Shown: positions 1-10,480, counted from the stretch's first letter. The stretch: DNA of 64,000 bases from Glandiceps talaboti (GCF_964340395.1 NC_135554.1:22663592-22727591); one strand, 5' to 3'. A program made the numbers and translations. Notes: generated from the letters alone by a model not told the origin.

Positions 1-325
1 GGTGCCTGAGGGACCAGTTTCTCTCAAAATCAAAGTTATTCAATTCTCTCAAAACTTTGCTATTAGGAAGCTTGTTTCTGGTCTTTTTGAAATAACAAAA
101 GAAGTTTAGGGGTTCACATCTTGTAAACCAACAATCTTTTACTTTCTCATAGCATTATAAACACACTATTCAGCGGCCATTTTGGATTCCAAAACAGTTT
201 AATTTGATAACATTTTGACTTCAATTTTGAAAATTTGTACGATGACCCATGATTTTTTTTCTTGATTTTAACTGAGAATAGGTTGGCGTTTTCTTGAACA
301 AAGTAACAGTAAAAGTTTATTAGTT
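1..325. other. Left flank, no gene seen
   Basis: AT-rich sequence with no coding signal or repeat that I can recognise. It ends where repeat A1 of the retrotransposon begins. The last bases before the element, together with those after 5229, would form the pre-insertion site around a single ATACA. Confidence 0.5.
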
Positions 326-494
326 ATACAATATTTAACTTGTTAAATAAGTGTTTGACAACACAGGAAGGTACACACCTAGCAATTACATAACCTCTGT
401 TTACAGACCATACCAGTCACACATTTATTGCCTATCACCTCATTCTTTCACAAGAATTCGCTACCATCATAGCTGTTGTACACTTCTCCACATT
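326..494 (+). repeat. Split direct repeat A1
   Basis: 169 bp matching 4715-4883 at constant offset 4389 with one difference near its end. It starts with ATACA and, two bases on, carries a perfect inverted repeat, TATTTAAC-TT-GTTAAATA at 332-349. It would be the left terminus and probably the 5' leader of the element's transcript. Confidence 0.93.
332..349 (+). promoter_or_regulatory. Candidate recombinase binding palindrome
   Basis: Two perfect 8-bp arms separated by 2 bp, lying next to the ATACA shared by all element junctions, and repeated in A2 at 4721-4738. Tyrosine recombinases bind inverted arms around or near the crossover core, so this is a reasonable binding site. That role is inferred; only the palindrome and its placement are seen. 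Confidence 0.4.
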
Positions 495-532
495 TATTTT
501 GTTCCCTCCAATATACCATTGAAGGAATTAAC

Positions 533-1736
533 ATGCCACGAAGCAGAAAATCCACACCTGCAACGAGACAGCCTCGACGTCCAGTTACTCGTTCCCAGTC
601 AGGGATAGACACCGGTCTCAACGATCTCGACCGTTTAGCTCGGGACATCGTGCGTGCCACAGGAACAGCCAACGCCCAAACTCCACCTCAAACTACCCAC
701 AACAACAACCTACCAACAGGCAACGATCGCCCATCGTCTGAAAGCATTTTAACTACTGACTGCTGAGTTGAGACGATCCATCGATCGACTGTCGTCAGCT
801 CTCGCCAATTCAACGGCTAATGGTACTCCGGATACAAATTCGCCAGCCAGTAACGCCCACCGTGGGACGTCACGCACCACTCAAGGCGACGAAACCAACA
901 ACCCGAACAATGGACACAGTAACGACCCCGATCTCCTCGCCACGTCGGGCATCTCCTCCGACAGCCTGCCCCACATCGAGCTGGTGTCGGCCTCTACCCG
1001 TCGGGACATACTGCAAGGTAAGGATGTCAACTTGGCTTGTCTCCTTATACCCAGCTATAAGCAATCTGACTATGACCGCCATATCGTCGTGGACGAAGCA
1101 GCCTATACACTACGTCCACTCCAAGACACTCGCCGCTCTCGACCTTTGACCCTGCAGGAATTCATCCTCGCTTTTTCGATATACAAGAACATTATGTGCG
1201 GAGCTTACCAAAATCGTCGGGCAGAACTAGATGCATACCAACGAGACATTATTGACATGGCCACTCGTTACTCGGGCCTCACCTTCTATGAATACCACCG
1301 TGCATTCTCTGCCCGGGCAGCAGTGCTACTAGAACTACATAACATTAAGGTAGACTGGTCCAAACGCGACAACAATTTATTTTGTTCAATTTTCGCTGGG
1401 CAGAAAGCCAACGCCTGTCGGATCTGTAATAGCCTCAGTCACGCAACGGGTTTTTGTAACCAACTGGCTGCTCCCACTACAACGACAACCGGAAACGCAT
1501 TCTCATCGACTTCCGGTTCCGCTTTCTCGTCAACTTCCGGTTCCGCTGACCAGGACCGCCAAGGGCGCCCTCGCATCAAGTTCCGCGGAAAGGAAATTTG
1601 CAATAACTTTAACACCAAGAATGGCTGCAGCCAGGTAAGCTGTAACCGATTACATGCCTGCATCCGCTGCTACTCAGAAAACCATGGGCTGTCAACTGGG
1701 CAATGCACCCATATGCCAATTACCAACAAACAATGA
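533..1736 (+). pseudogene. Gag-like protein of the YR retrotransposon, frameshifted
   Basis: Two open segments form one Gag-like protein. An N-terminal basic, Ser/Thr-rich piece starts at the ATG at 533 and runs to a stop at 764-766. A second piece is open from about 753 to the TGA at 1734-1736 in another frame, and begins with a heptad-like stretch. A small indel near 740-765, perhaps duplication of ACTG, would explain the break. The C-terminal part carries a retroviral-type zinc knuckle C-x2-C-x4-H-x4-C at about 1413-1455. After a Ser/Thr-rich linker with a short internal repeat (about 1495-1545) come a C-x8-C-x4-C-x3-H cluster and a C-x2-C-x4-H-x6-C cluster (about 1600-1710). This Cys/His tail is typical of ORF1 proteins of DIRS-group elements. 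Expected role: packaging element RNA in cytoplasmic particles. The next segment continues in the same frame after one TGA. Confidence 0.75.
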
Positions 1737-2631
1737 CTCCGCGCCTCCACTCCTGTCGACATTACGGCTCTCGACCTTGAACTAACTACACACCCAGACC
1801 GTGATTTCGTCACCCACTTGATTTCGGGTCTCACCAACGGTTTCCATACGGGGGTCACTACACTACCGCATGACACCTACGTCGCCCAAAACCTGCTTTC
1901 GGCATGCAACCAGGCAAACATTGTTTCAATTCAGCTTGAGGAAGAGGTGCGGAAAGGTTACACGATCGGTCCCTTCAACTCTCCGCCATTTCCCGAGTTT
2001 CGCTGCAGCCCCCTCGGCGTCGTTGACAAAAAATACTCAAACAAGAAGAGACTGATTTTAGACCTTTCGTCGCCACGCAACAGTGCCAAGGTCACCAGCA
2101 TAAATGACCTACTCAACAAAGAAGAGTTCTCACTGTCATATGTCAAACTGGACGACGCCATCAACGCAATTAAACGAGCAGGAAAAGACCCCATCACCGA
2201 GCATGGATCTGTACATCGACGCTAGCGGTCTGGGCTACGGTGGATACTACCAAGGACACTGGTTCCAGGGACACTGGGCACATGACCTCAGGCTTGACTC
2301 TAACCCTTCTCTCTCCATTGCCTTTCAGGAACTTTATCCGATTGTAGTAGCAAGTGTACTTTGGGGGAAAAGTTTTCATTCTGATAACCTCGCAACAGTG
2401 CATATCATTAACAAGGGCCGATCAAAGTCAAAAGTGATCATGATGCTTATGCGCCGATTAGTTCTAGTGGCTGCCACCTGCAGTTTTGTGTATTCCGCAG
2501 CATTCATCCCCAGTAATACTAACACAATTGCCGATTCTCTTTCTCGTTTTCAGATGCAGCGTTTCCGACAAGTAGCACCTGGAGCAGCTGCCAAGCCGTG
2601 CCCCCTACCCTCCAACGTGCTCTTCACCTAA
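1737..2631 (+). pseudogene. Reverse transcriptase-RNase H with internal deletion
   Basis: The segment from 1737 is in frame with the Gag stop and reads as the N-terminal region of a DIRS/Ngaro reverse transcriptase: a GLTNGFHTGV-like block, then SPLGVVDKK and a KKRLILDLS block of the fingers. At about 2190-2205 it jumps, with a frame change, into RNase H. The palm with the YxDD-type catalytic motif is absent, so several hundred codons have been lost. RNase H looks complete: MDLYIDASG (first Asp), FQELYPIVVA (Glu), HSDNLATVH (Asp) and NTIADSLSRF (last Asp). Reading ends at 2631 in a frame different from the recombinase, which begins in the overlap. Polymerisation is impossible from this copy. 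The domain identity is clear; the exact deletion junction needs a full-length relative. Confidence 0.85.
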
Positions 2632-3629
2632 ACCAGGCTATCTCATCATATCAATTATCGGCACTGGGATCGAGAACCAGGTCATCCTACAACACCGGCC
2701 TACGAGCATGGCTACGTTTTACTGCTCTCTTCGACATCGCCGGTCCATCGCCTGCTTACCCCGACATCTCCGAGGAGATACTTATCTACTTCGTCTCCCA
2801 TTGTGCTCACACACTTCGGCTCTCATACAAAACCATCAAGGTGTATTTGGCTGGGGTACGTAACCACTACGTTCAGGCAGGGCTTCCAAATCCATTGCTC
2901 TCTACATCGGGGCAACCACTCCTGCGGCTTCAACACATCATCCGCAGCATCCGTCGTGCACAAGGAGACAATCCCCATCCACGCCTACCGATCACACTTC
3001 CTCTGCTTCAAAACCTGTGCCATCTCTTGCATAACACACTGTTTGGATCGTACACGGACTTACTTCTGGAATCTGCGTTCCTTCTCGCGTTCTTTGGGTT
3101 TCTACGCTGCGGCGAGTTCACTCCCTTGACCGCATCATTCAGCCACCATACCCATCTCTGCTACGGGGATGTTTCGTTTTATCCACATCAGCGGTCTGCA
3201 GTTACGGCCACCGTTCATATCAAAGCATCGAAGACAGACCCTTTCAGGAAAGGTTTTGATCTACGACTGTACAGGACTTCCAATACAGTGTGCCCCGTCT
3301 CTTCGCTTTCACAGTTTGTCCAAATACGCACGGCTATGGCAGCAGCGGCTGAGGACCCCCTCTTTGTACTTCCCGACGGCTCACCCCTGACTTCGACCAA
3401 ATTCGTCATCCTTTTACGCGTGGCACTGCAACGCCTGGGACTGGACCCTTACAACTACGCCGGACACTCCTTCCGCATTGGGGCTGCCACAGCGGCTGCA
3501 GTGGCCCACCTGCCAGACCATGTCATTCGCACGCTTGGACGCTGGAACAGTGACTGCTATACCACTTACATACGGACACCTTCACATGTATTACACACGG
3601 CTTTCCAAAAACTTGCTAATGGCTGCTGA
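2598..3629 (+). CDS. Tyrosine recombinase of the retrotransposon
   Basis: 343 codons, uninterrupted, ending in TGA. The first codon drawn here is GTG at 2598. In related elements the recombinase is the C-terminal part of an RT-RNaseH-YR polyprotein, so the true start is uncertain. The catalytic set is visible: Arg170 in FLRCGEF, Lys212 in IKASKTD, His290-x-x-Arg293 in GHSFRIGAATAA, and a Tyr (321 or, more likely, 324) in GRWNSDCYTTYIR. The N-terminal SAM-like core-binding part includes SSYNTGLRAWLRF. It would cut and rejoin DNA at the element ends to integrate a circular copy in the nucleus. It is the only intact protein of the element, and could act in trans on relatives or on its own B1-A2 junction. 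Confidence 0.9.
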   Translation: MPPTLQRALHLNQAISSYQLSALGSRTRSSYNTGLRAWLRFTALFDIAGPSPAYPDISEEILIYFVSHCAHTLRLSYKTIKVYLAGVRNHYVQAGLPNPLLSTSGQPLLRLQHIIRSIRRAQGDNPHPRLPITLPLLQNLCHLLHNTLFGSYTDLLLESAFLLAFFGFLRCGEFTPLTASFSHHTHLCYGDVSFYPHQRSAVTATVHIKASKTDPFRKGFDLRLYRTSNTVCPVSSLSQFVQIRTAMAAAAEDPLFVLPDGSPLTSTKFVILLRVALQRLGLDPYNYAGHSFRIGAATAAAVAHLPDHVIRTLGRWNSDCYTTYIRTPSHVLHTAFQKLANGC

Positions 3630-4430
3630 CTTCAAAACAAAGGCCATTGCTAAGTGTTTCATCTGTTGTTAGCTTTGGTTGTTTGTTTAGTTTCCTGTGT
3701 TTTTAGTTTGACTTACTTTCTTCTTGGTTTGGGGGGGGGGGCCTAACGCTTTTCCAGAGTTTTTGCCTGGTAAAGGTTTTTTCTCTGGTTTTTAGTGCGA
3801 GGCCAGGTCCAAAATTTTAGATTTCTTTTGTGCGGGCATGACGAGTTGGTAGGTCCTAACTTGCGGCTGGCCACCATCCAGCACACCCGTGCACTCATAC
3901 TTCCCCAGTCAGCACTCGCCCCCTCAGGGGCGCAGCTCTGCTGTCCTTTGGTCCTGCGTGATGAACAACACTTGCCGGCGGTTCATCCCTTCATCTCGCC
4001 CCCTGCTGTTGTCCGTTCACGCATTTCGATCCCCGACACCCTTTCCCCTCCGGTTCCGTGGAGGTCCCATCCCCTCCCTTGCTGGGTTCGTGGATTGGTG
4101 TCATTTCGGCGTAGCCACTTTCACCTCAGCGGTAGGGCCCTATGCCCTCTGAGGGCGGGAAGTGTCTTCATTTCGGCTAGTCGTTGTTTCCTCCCAGTCA
4201 CGGACTCCGGCTCCAGCCCGGTCCTCCTGGGCCGTGAAACTTCGTCATTTCGGTTGATGTGGCCGTACCTCAGACCTCAGTCTGATGCTGGCGGCCACTC
4301 ATTTCGATGGCCATTCAAAAACCGTAAAAAACTTCATTAAAACACTACAAATTCGCACAAATTACAAATTCTACCTCTCATCTCATGGGGGTACTTCGGT
4401 CTGGTCATGGCATTTCCACCCCTCAGTCTT
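3630..4430 (+). other. Retrotransposon 3' region with CATTTCGG repeats
   Basis: Between the recombinase stop and B1. It contains a G run (about 3730-3741) and C/T-rich sequence. The motif TCATTTCG recurs four times (4101, 4168, 4245, 4299), each near a GGCC or GTGG-rich stretch, as a degenerate repeat of about 55-75 bp. An open frame spans 3795-4340 without an ATG start or a recognisable domain; it may be chance in GC-rich DNA. Some Ngaro elements encode a hydrolase in this place, but I see no GDS-type motif. Confidence 0.5.
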
Positions 4431-4719
4431 GGGGACCGTACTTCGTACTTCTGCCCCCATTCGCCTCCAACTGGCATCACTCGGCCTCCAACAGGCCCCC
4501 AACTTGCCTCAGCTGGCACCACAATTCATACTCACCCATCTTGCCATCGACCAGATCAGTAGTGCCCTCTGCCCAAAGTGGTTTTGGTTTATGATAGATT
4601 TATTTGACATGTAGTTACCTTTGCCTTTGTTATGCGTGTCTTGTATTATTGCTTTAGTATTATTTTATTTCCATTAAACATTTGTTTTCTAACTTATCCG
4701 GATGTGTGTGTCAAATACA
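4431..4719 (+). repeat. Split direct repeat B1
   Basis: 289 bp matching 4941-5229 at constant offset 510, starting GGGGACCGTACTTCG. It contains ATTAAA at 4673-4678, a plausible poly(A) signal, and ends in ATACA, which is also the first five bases of A2. Confidence 0.93.
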
Positions 4720-4883
4720 ATATTTAACTTGTTAAATAAGTGTTTGACAACACAGGAAGGTACACACCTAGCAATTACATAACCTCTGTTTACAGACCAT
4801 ACCAGTCACACATTTATTGCCTATCACCTCATTCTTTCACAAGAATTCGCTACCATCATAGCTGTAGTACACTTCTCCACATT
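4715..4883 (+). repeat. Split direct repeat A2
   Basis: Second copy of A1, overlapping B1 by ATACA (4715-4719). The B1-A2 joint has the sequence expected of a circle formed from the two outer ends. A spacer of 57 bp rich in C/T separates it from B2. Confidence 0.93.
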
Positions 4884-4940
4884 CCCACCACCACCCCTTT
4901 CAACCTCCTCTTGGCAACTGACCTGGTCTATGGCACTTTG

Positions 4941-5229
4941 GGGGACCGTACTTCGTACTTCTGCCCCCATTCGCCTCCAACTGGCATCACTCGGCCTCCA
5001 ACAGGCCCCCAACTTGCCTCAGCTGGCACCACAATTCATACTCACCCATCTTGCCATCGACCAGATCAGTAGTGCCCTCTGCCCAAAGTGGTTTTGGTTT
5101 ATGATAGATTTATTTGACATGTAGTTACCTTTGCCTTTGTTATGCGTGTCTTGTATTATTGCTTTAGTATTATTTTATTTCCATTAAACATTTGTTTTCT
5201 AACTTATCCGGATGTGTGTGTCAAATACA
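4941..5229 (+). repeat. Split direct repeat B2
   Basis: Second copy of B1 and right terminus of the element; its last five bases are ATACA. ATTAAA is at 5183-5188. Confidence 0.93.
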
Positions 5230-5481
5230 GTGTATATCTGATGCGCATTCTACGATAACTTAATTATCACCATAAATTCAACAATGCATGTTACAATACC
5301 ATAGAAGTACATATCATATTCCAATAGTACATTTAGCATATCTTTGACATACACAGCATCATTGCGCTAACTTTAACATATTTTTACTGAGTGCCATCTC
5401 ACTCGTTTATAATGGGATGTCATGATTTTATCCCCTTTAATAGTTTGTAATATTGTGTTCATTGCAATTTTGATATTTCGT

Positions 5482-5688
5482 TTAAAGGTACTCTGACCTG
5501 TTTTCGTATTCTATCTTCAATGCATGAAAATCTATTTATGGAATTTCCTGAACATTTTTTGATATGTATGATAAATTATGTCATTGGATCGTTTGTGGGT
5601 TATATCTTAATACCAGGTTTGCGTTCAGTCAATTGCAAGTGGTGGTTAAGTGTGCTCCAGTAGGTACAATAAGGTGAGTACCTTTTAA
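5482..5688. mobile_element. TTAA-flanked miniature inverted-repeat element
   Basis: Starts TTAA-AGGTACTC and ends GAGTACCTT-TTAA, giving about 9-bp inverted ends flanked by TTAA on both sides. About 200 bp, non-coding. TTAA flanks suggest mobilisation by a piggyBac-type transposase, but the ends are short. Confidence 0.5.
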
Positions 5689-8219
5689 ATATGCAGCCAA
5701 AACTATGCCTATATGCATATAAACACAGCTTGTACCCCTTTAATGACCTATTATGGGTAAAATTATGATATGCAAGGTTTGGAAAATAACACTAGCTATA
5801 ATTTGATGCTTCGATTCTAAATTGGTTAACACCGGTGACTTATTGACAAACAAAAATAACATTTTATGAGAATTGCACTCTGTAAAAGTGATTTTTGGTT
5901 TTAATTTTAACTGTAAACAAAAGAGGCTTTTAGTAACACAGGTGCAGGTATAGTCAGATTTCAAACATGGTATCAGATATTGTGGTTGTCAGTGTTACTG
6001 ATGTTTGGGAACCCTGATAACAGGTGGTAATATCTGGTAAAACTATGTACCATAATTTGGTGGGGAATTCCAATAACAAATGGGGTAGGGGGGGGGGGTG
6101 GGGGGTGGGGGGTAATACTAGGTAAACCTTGCACATATTTCTAAACTGTTTACATTATTTTGGTAAAATGGTAGGAACCATGATAAAATACTTGGGAACT
6201 CAGCTACATTTTATCTACTTTAATTAATATCATCCTCAACAAAATGGTGGCTGCAATCTAACAAATGTGTAATAAAAAGTGACAATAATTTTTTCTAAAA
6301 TAGAAATCCCCCAAATCATACGATAATATGAAAATGTAATTCATGTTCACTTGTTCAGCAAAGCTGGTTTTTTTTTTTGTCTTTTTTTGTGCTGACAGCA
6401 TTCACCATAATTTGTGTTCAGTTTATTTTTAGACACCTATTTAACTTTGATTGTTTGCATTCAAGTTTCACTTTTATTTTGCCATATTATTTTTTGAGGT
6501 AAAAAAGTGCAAGTGCAAGTTCAACAATTTAGATTTCAATAGATATGCCAATCATTCAGTGCTGTGCATTTTTCCCAAAAAATGTCATCAGATGTTTTGA
6601 ACATTGGTCGTATGCACCACTACATATTTTACATATAATAAATATTTCACTTTTTTTATGGTGCGATCAGTTAATATTCTTCACAAATGAGATCGATGCA
6701 TGTTTAATAAGTTCTTATTTATTAATTAAGTGATAAAACATTTCAAAAAATTTCAGCCGGTAAACTCCAATTAATTTTGAAGATTTTCAAGGTCTTACTA
6801 TGAGCAGCAAGAAAGAATGGACCGTATATTTTAGTACAAATATGGAGCATATATTTGCTACTTTAATTTCTCAAGCTGAGAGCCTAATATTCCACTGATG
6901 CTACGAAAAATAAGATGCGTGTTGTAATGATGCCGTAAAGGTGGTCTGCGTAGTTTTGCTACAACACTACATAATGTATAGCTTCCAGTACTAAAACAAT
7001 CTTGAAATATTCAGCAGTAAAAGCAGCCATGAAGTAGGCCATATTTAAAGTTCAACATCAACGTGTACAAGCCCATTAATCACTTTGAAAAAAAGCCAAG
7101 TATATTCTGACGGCAAAATGGCTGTTAATTTTCACAGCATTGGTAGAGCAAACAAAGAAGGAATCCATAAACAATACTTAGTGCCTTCTCATTCTAGTTT
7201 CCTAAAGGACATTCACTAATAATTAGCAGAATGATAATAAATGGTATTAGTAACTCTGTGCTTGTCACGTTATTCACAGCTAAAGTCCCTGTGTAATAAT
7301 AGAAGTTGCTCACTATAATTAGTCTGATGAATGTCATCCAATTAATCATAATAAAATATTGTTCAGTGCAGGTCAGGCGTATCGGAAAGATATCAATTGT
7401 TTGGAATAAAACAATGTAATTTGATAGAAAATTGTAAAAAGTATATTGATTCTACCAGTGGGTGTCTTAAAATGAAAAGGTAAAATAAAAGACAGAATTA
7501 ACCCCAGGATGTGTAAGTATCAGATATTTGCATGAGTGCTTGTAGGAGATGTGTTCTCTGTGGCCATAGTCTCATGGGGGGTACCAAGTGAAAGTGTAGC
7601 GAAAACATGAAAAAACATGAGCAAATACCCTGACTACCTACATTTACCCACGCATCGTAGAGTTCTGTTATTATTACATAAGTTTATTCAACACAGTGAA
7701 TTTTGTTTAAAAAATACATCTTTTCGTTAATTCTCTGAGTTCGTGTACATGGAGCGATCTCGCATTCATTTGCATACAGGTATGCAATAATGTTTCCGGT
7801 ATTACACAGCAGTGCAAATATCAATAGTATGCATGCACACTGATGCAAATAGTCAAAGGTGTATAGTAACACAATGATATCAATACTTTTGATATCTTAA
7901 TGGCCATGAATTTACATCTTTCACTTGTGTAAAGTCATTTTCTCAAATTTTATAGTTCCTGCTATTTTGAGCTAGATATTTTTGCCTTGATTTACTTTTT
8001 GAGGGAAAAGATTGAGGTATCGGTTAAAAATAGAAACCAATTCCTTGCAAATACATGTTTTATCAAAGACAACTGGAGAATTCATGTTTTATTTTCATGT
8101 CTCACAACATGAAATATGACTCTCTCAAGAATCGTATCTGAGAGCAGTAAAAGATTGCACACGCACATTTTGGGTGACTCAAGAGAAATTGCTGTACCAC
8201 TGTTTAACATGCATTTAAT
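5689..8219. other. Non-coding stretch, no gene seen
   Basis: AT-rich, with scattered short frames below about 75 codons and no domain or convincing splice-bounded exon. The only local structure noted is the G-rich tract at 6081-6113. Confidence 0.5.
6081..6113 (+). other. G-run tract, potential G-quadruplex
   Basis: Four G runs of four to eleven bases separated by TA or T. Intramolecular quadruplex formation on the plus strand is plausible. Confidence 0.5.
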
Positions 8220-9180
8220 CATTAGCTTATCAGTCAATATATTATTCATTGTTTTTCCATGTATTTTTCTCAAAGTTATTTTTGAAATGGACAATGTTTT
8301 TCATTTCATTATAAACAATTTTATTCAGTTTTGGTTAAAATATTGCATTGGAAAAAAAATGGAAAGCACTATCTTGTTATGCTAAATATTTATGAACTTA
8401 GAAAAACTTTTTCAGTTTCAGTAAAAAATTTCATACAAAAAAATGGAAAAGACCATATTGTTATCAATGTTTATTCATTCATTCATTCATTTATTTATTC
8501 AGACCAATTTATTCAGTTTTTGGTGAAATATTTTCACACTAAGTTGATAACACTTGTATTTTTATGTTGAATATTTATTTAAAAAGTACAACAGTTTACC
8601 ATGAATGTTTCTATCACTTCTTTTACTTCAAATATCTCATATTTTAAGTACAAAAATAGAAGACAACACAAGTTATTACGCTAAATGTTTATTCATTCAT
8701 GTTAAAGCTGCACTAGCTACGACTGGGAAGTTTAAAAAAAAAAAAAAGTTTCATTAAATTTCATAATGTCTTATTTGTAACTTTGTACACTCTAACTGTA
8801 TTGAATCTTCTGTGAGTGAAACATATTTATGCAGCTGTACACATAATAAATCCAATGAAATTGCTTTTTGGGTCCACACCCTAAAATCAACACCTCCAAT
8901 ATGATCACAATTTCAGCTACTTTGGGATAAAATAGACCTCTAATCAACATGTACAATGTCTAATTATTGGTATTTGAACAATTTTCAGTGAATTTATTGT
9001 CGTTTGTCTGACTAAAAAATATAATACTCTAATTACAGCTAGTGCACCTTTAAGAATTTTATTAAGTTTTGATGAAAGTATTCCATCCTTCAAATAGAAA
9101 AAAAAAAATAATCCTATCTGTATGTTTATTCAAACAGTACAAAAATAAATTTTGTTTATCACATTTATTCAGAACATCTC
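8220..9180. repeat. Degenerate AT-rich tandem repeats around TTTATTCATT
   Basis: Several diverged units of roughly 85-115 bp share TTTATTCAG-TTTTGGT-AAATATT, a patch AAAATGGAAA and TTATGCTAAATATTTATTCATT. The series is interrupted at 8702-9053 by a miniature element and resumes afterwards with AAGTTTTGATGAAAGTATTC. Confidence 0.5.
8702..9053. mobile_element. piggyBac-like MITE with TTAA target duplication
   Basis: TTAA at 8702-8705 is followed by AGCTGCACTAGCTAC. The right end reads GTAGCTAGTGCA-like sequence (ACAGCTAGTGCACCT) followed by TTAA at 9050-9053. The inverted ends are thus AG(C/G)TGCACTAGCT. The interior is 344 bp, non-coding, with an A run. Removing the element and one TTAA joins the two halves of the surrounding tandem repeat, supporting a real insertion. 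A TTAA duplication is the hallmark of piggyBac-superfamily transposition. Confidence 0.7.
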
Positions 9181-10265
9181 CCACTGAGAGTCCTTTGTTT
9201 AGACAGTATCAGTATGTTAATTTTAGTAGACATGGCAAGCCTGTAATTACATCAATGGTCTAAAAACAAAAGACTGATATTGTAATAACGTAATAGAACC
9301 AAACTAAAGGCGCCTCAGGGCTTTGTCAGCAATGTCAACACATTGTTGAAATCCACGCGTGTGAGAAAGAAATGTGAGACAGTAGTGTTTTGGAAAATAA
9401 GCGTGCCTGACACGTGTCTGGGATGCATTGTCGTTAAAAACTGGTACACAATACAGTATTTGTTGTACACTATTACCTGTAAGGTTTTAATGTGTTGATA
9501 AAAGGATCACCTCTGGTCAGGCTTTAGTTCTTCATTGTCTGATATTTACACACTATATTGACATCAGATCTCACTGGAAAACCTTTCAAATTCAACGGCA
9601 GAACAAATATCACTATAGCTGAGACACTTGGCTTGCTAATGTAAGATGACTCCATTCATACAGTATAACCTTGACATGCTTTCTTAGTAAAGAGGGGTGG
9701 GAGTGGTTTTGTTGGTAAGAGGGGTGGGGGGTGGGGTTTTCCTAAAATTGACAAGTCAATGCTGCCAAAACTTTAGTATACACACGATCATTGTCAACCA
9801 CAAACTTGAAGTTAAGAAAAGTATGATGAAATAGTTTGATGTATTTTTTCTCTCAAGTGTACGAATTTGTCAAATTTGTGTTCATTTAGAATCGATTAAC
9901 AAGAGTGTAATGAGGTAATTCAAACCTACAGTGAGAGAAAAAATGGATAGTGCAGTTGGATTTTGTTTGGTTTTGTTCAAATGTTTGAATGGATCATTGA
10001 GGGAGAAAATGGAAAGAGTTTGTTAATAATATGTCCTGAATCATTCTCACAAACCAGAGCTGTTATTTCTTCCACGACACTGCGAAATAAGGAACAGTTT
10101 GTTTTGGATGGTGCCGTAAAAGAGGCTGTGGTTTGTGACAATGGTCCTAAATCAACTGTCAAGTATAGCAAGTTTGAGGTTGTGTTGGTAGATTTCAAAA
10201 AAGTGTTGAAAAATTTCCCCATGTTTGCAGAAACAATGGGTCCTTCAAATTTATGAAAAAAGTTG
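9181..10265. other. Non-coding stretch with G-rich tract
   Basis: No recognisable gene. A G-rich tract at about 9691-9738 includes GGGGTGGGGGGTGGGG and could fold as a quadruplex. A 97-codon frame at 9963-10256 has no recognisable domain. Confidence 0.4.
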
Positions 10266-10480
10266 TATCGGTAACTGGCAGAAAATAAGTTTTAAATTGA
10301 TTGATTTTTAGTGTTGTTTGTCTACCATCAATTTAGTGATTGGTATGTGACCACACCATTAGTTGATATGTGCCAACCAGTCATTCAGTGTTTGGTGATT
10401 GTTTGTACCAGTCATTGACTTGTTGGTGAGTGACAACAGTCTATATCATCCATTCAGTTGTTGATGTGCGAACCATGGCT
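10266..10480. repeat. Degenerate minisatellite, about 30-40 bp unit
   Basis: About five diverged units built on CAGTCATTCAGT-TTGGTGA-TTGTGACC-like text. Confidence 0.4.

Larger units (their letters stand above)
326..5229 (+). mobile_element. Ngaro-like tyrosine-recombinase retrotransposon
   Basis: A complete-ended DIRS-order element, 4904 bp long. Its ends are split direct repeats: A1 at the left, then B1, A2 and B2 at the right. This is the layout known for Ngaro- and PAT-type elements. Coding order is Gag with zinc knuckles, reverse transcriptase, RNase H, tyrosine recombinase. There is no room for a methyltransferase domain between RNase H (ends about 2580) and the recombinase (starts about 2600), which favours Ngaro over DIRS or PAT. 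Such elements are thought to integrate a circular DNA by recombinase and make no target duplication; none is seen here. Repeat copies are nearly identical, so insertion looks fairly recent. The copy is defective: a Gag frameshift, a stop before RT, a large RT deletion and a frame change before the recombinase. GC content is visibly higher than in the flanks. Confidence 0.93.

Noticed and set aside
3795-4340. 181-codon frame in the retrotransposon 3' region
   Set aside because: No ATG start and no recognisable motif; GC-rich sequence makes chance open frames likely.
9963-10256. 97-codon plus frame with protein-like composition
   Set aside because: No domain, no splice context, no repeat or neighbour support.
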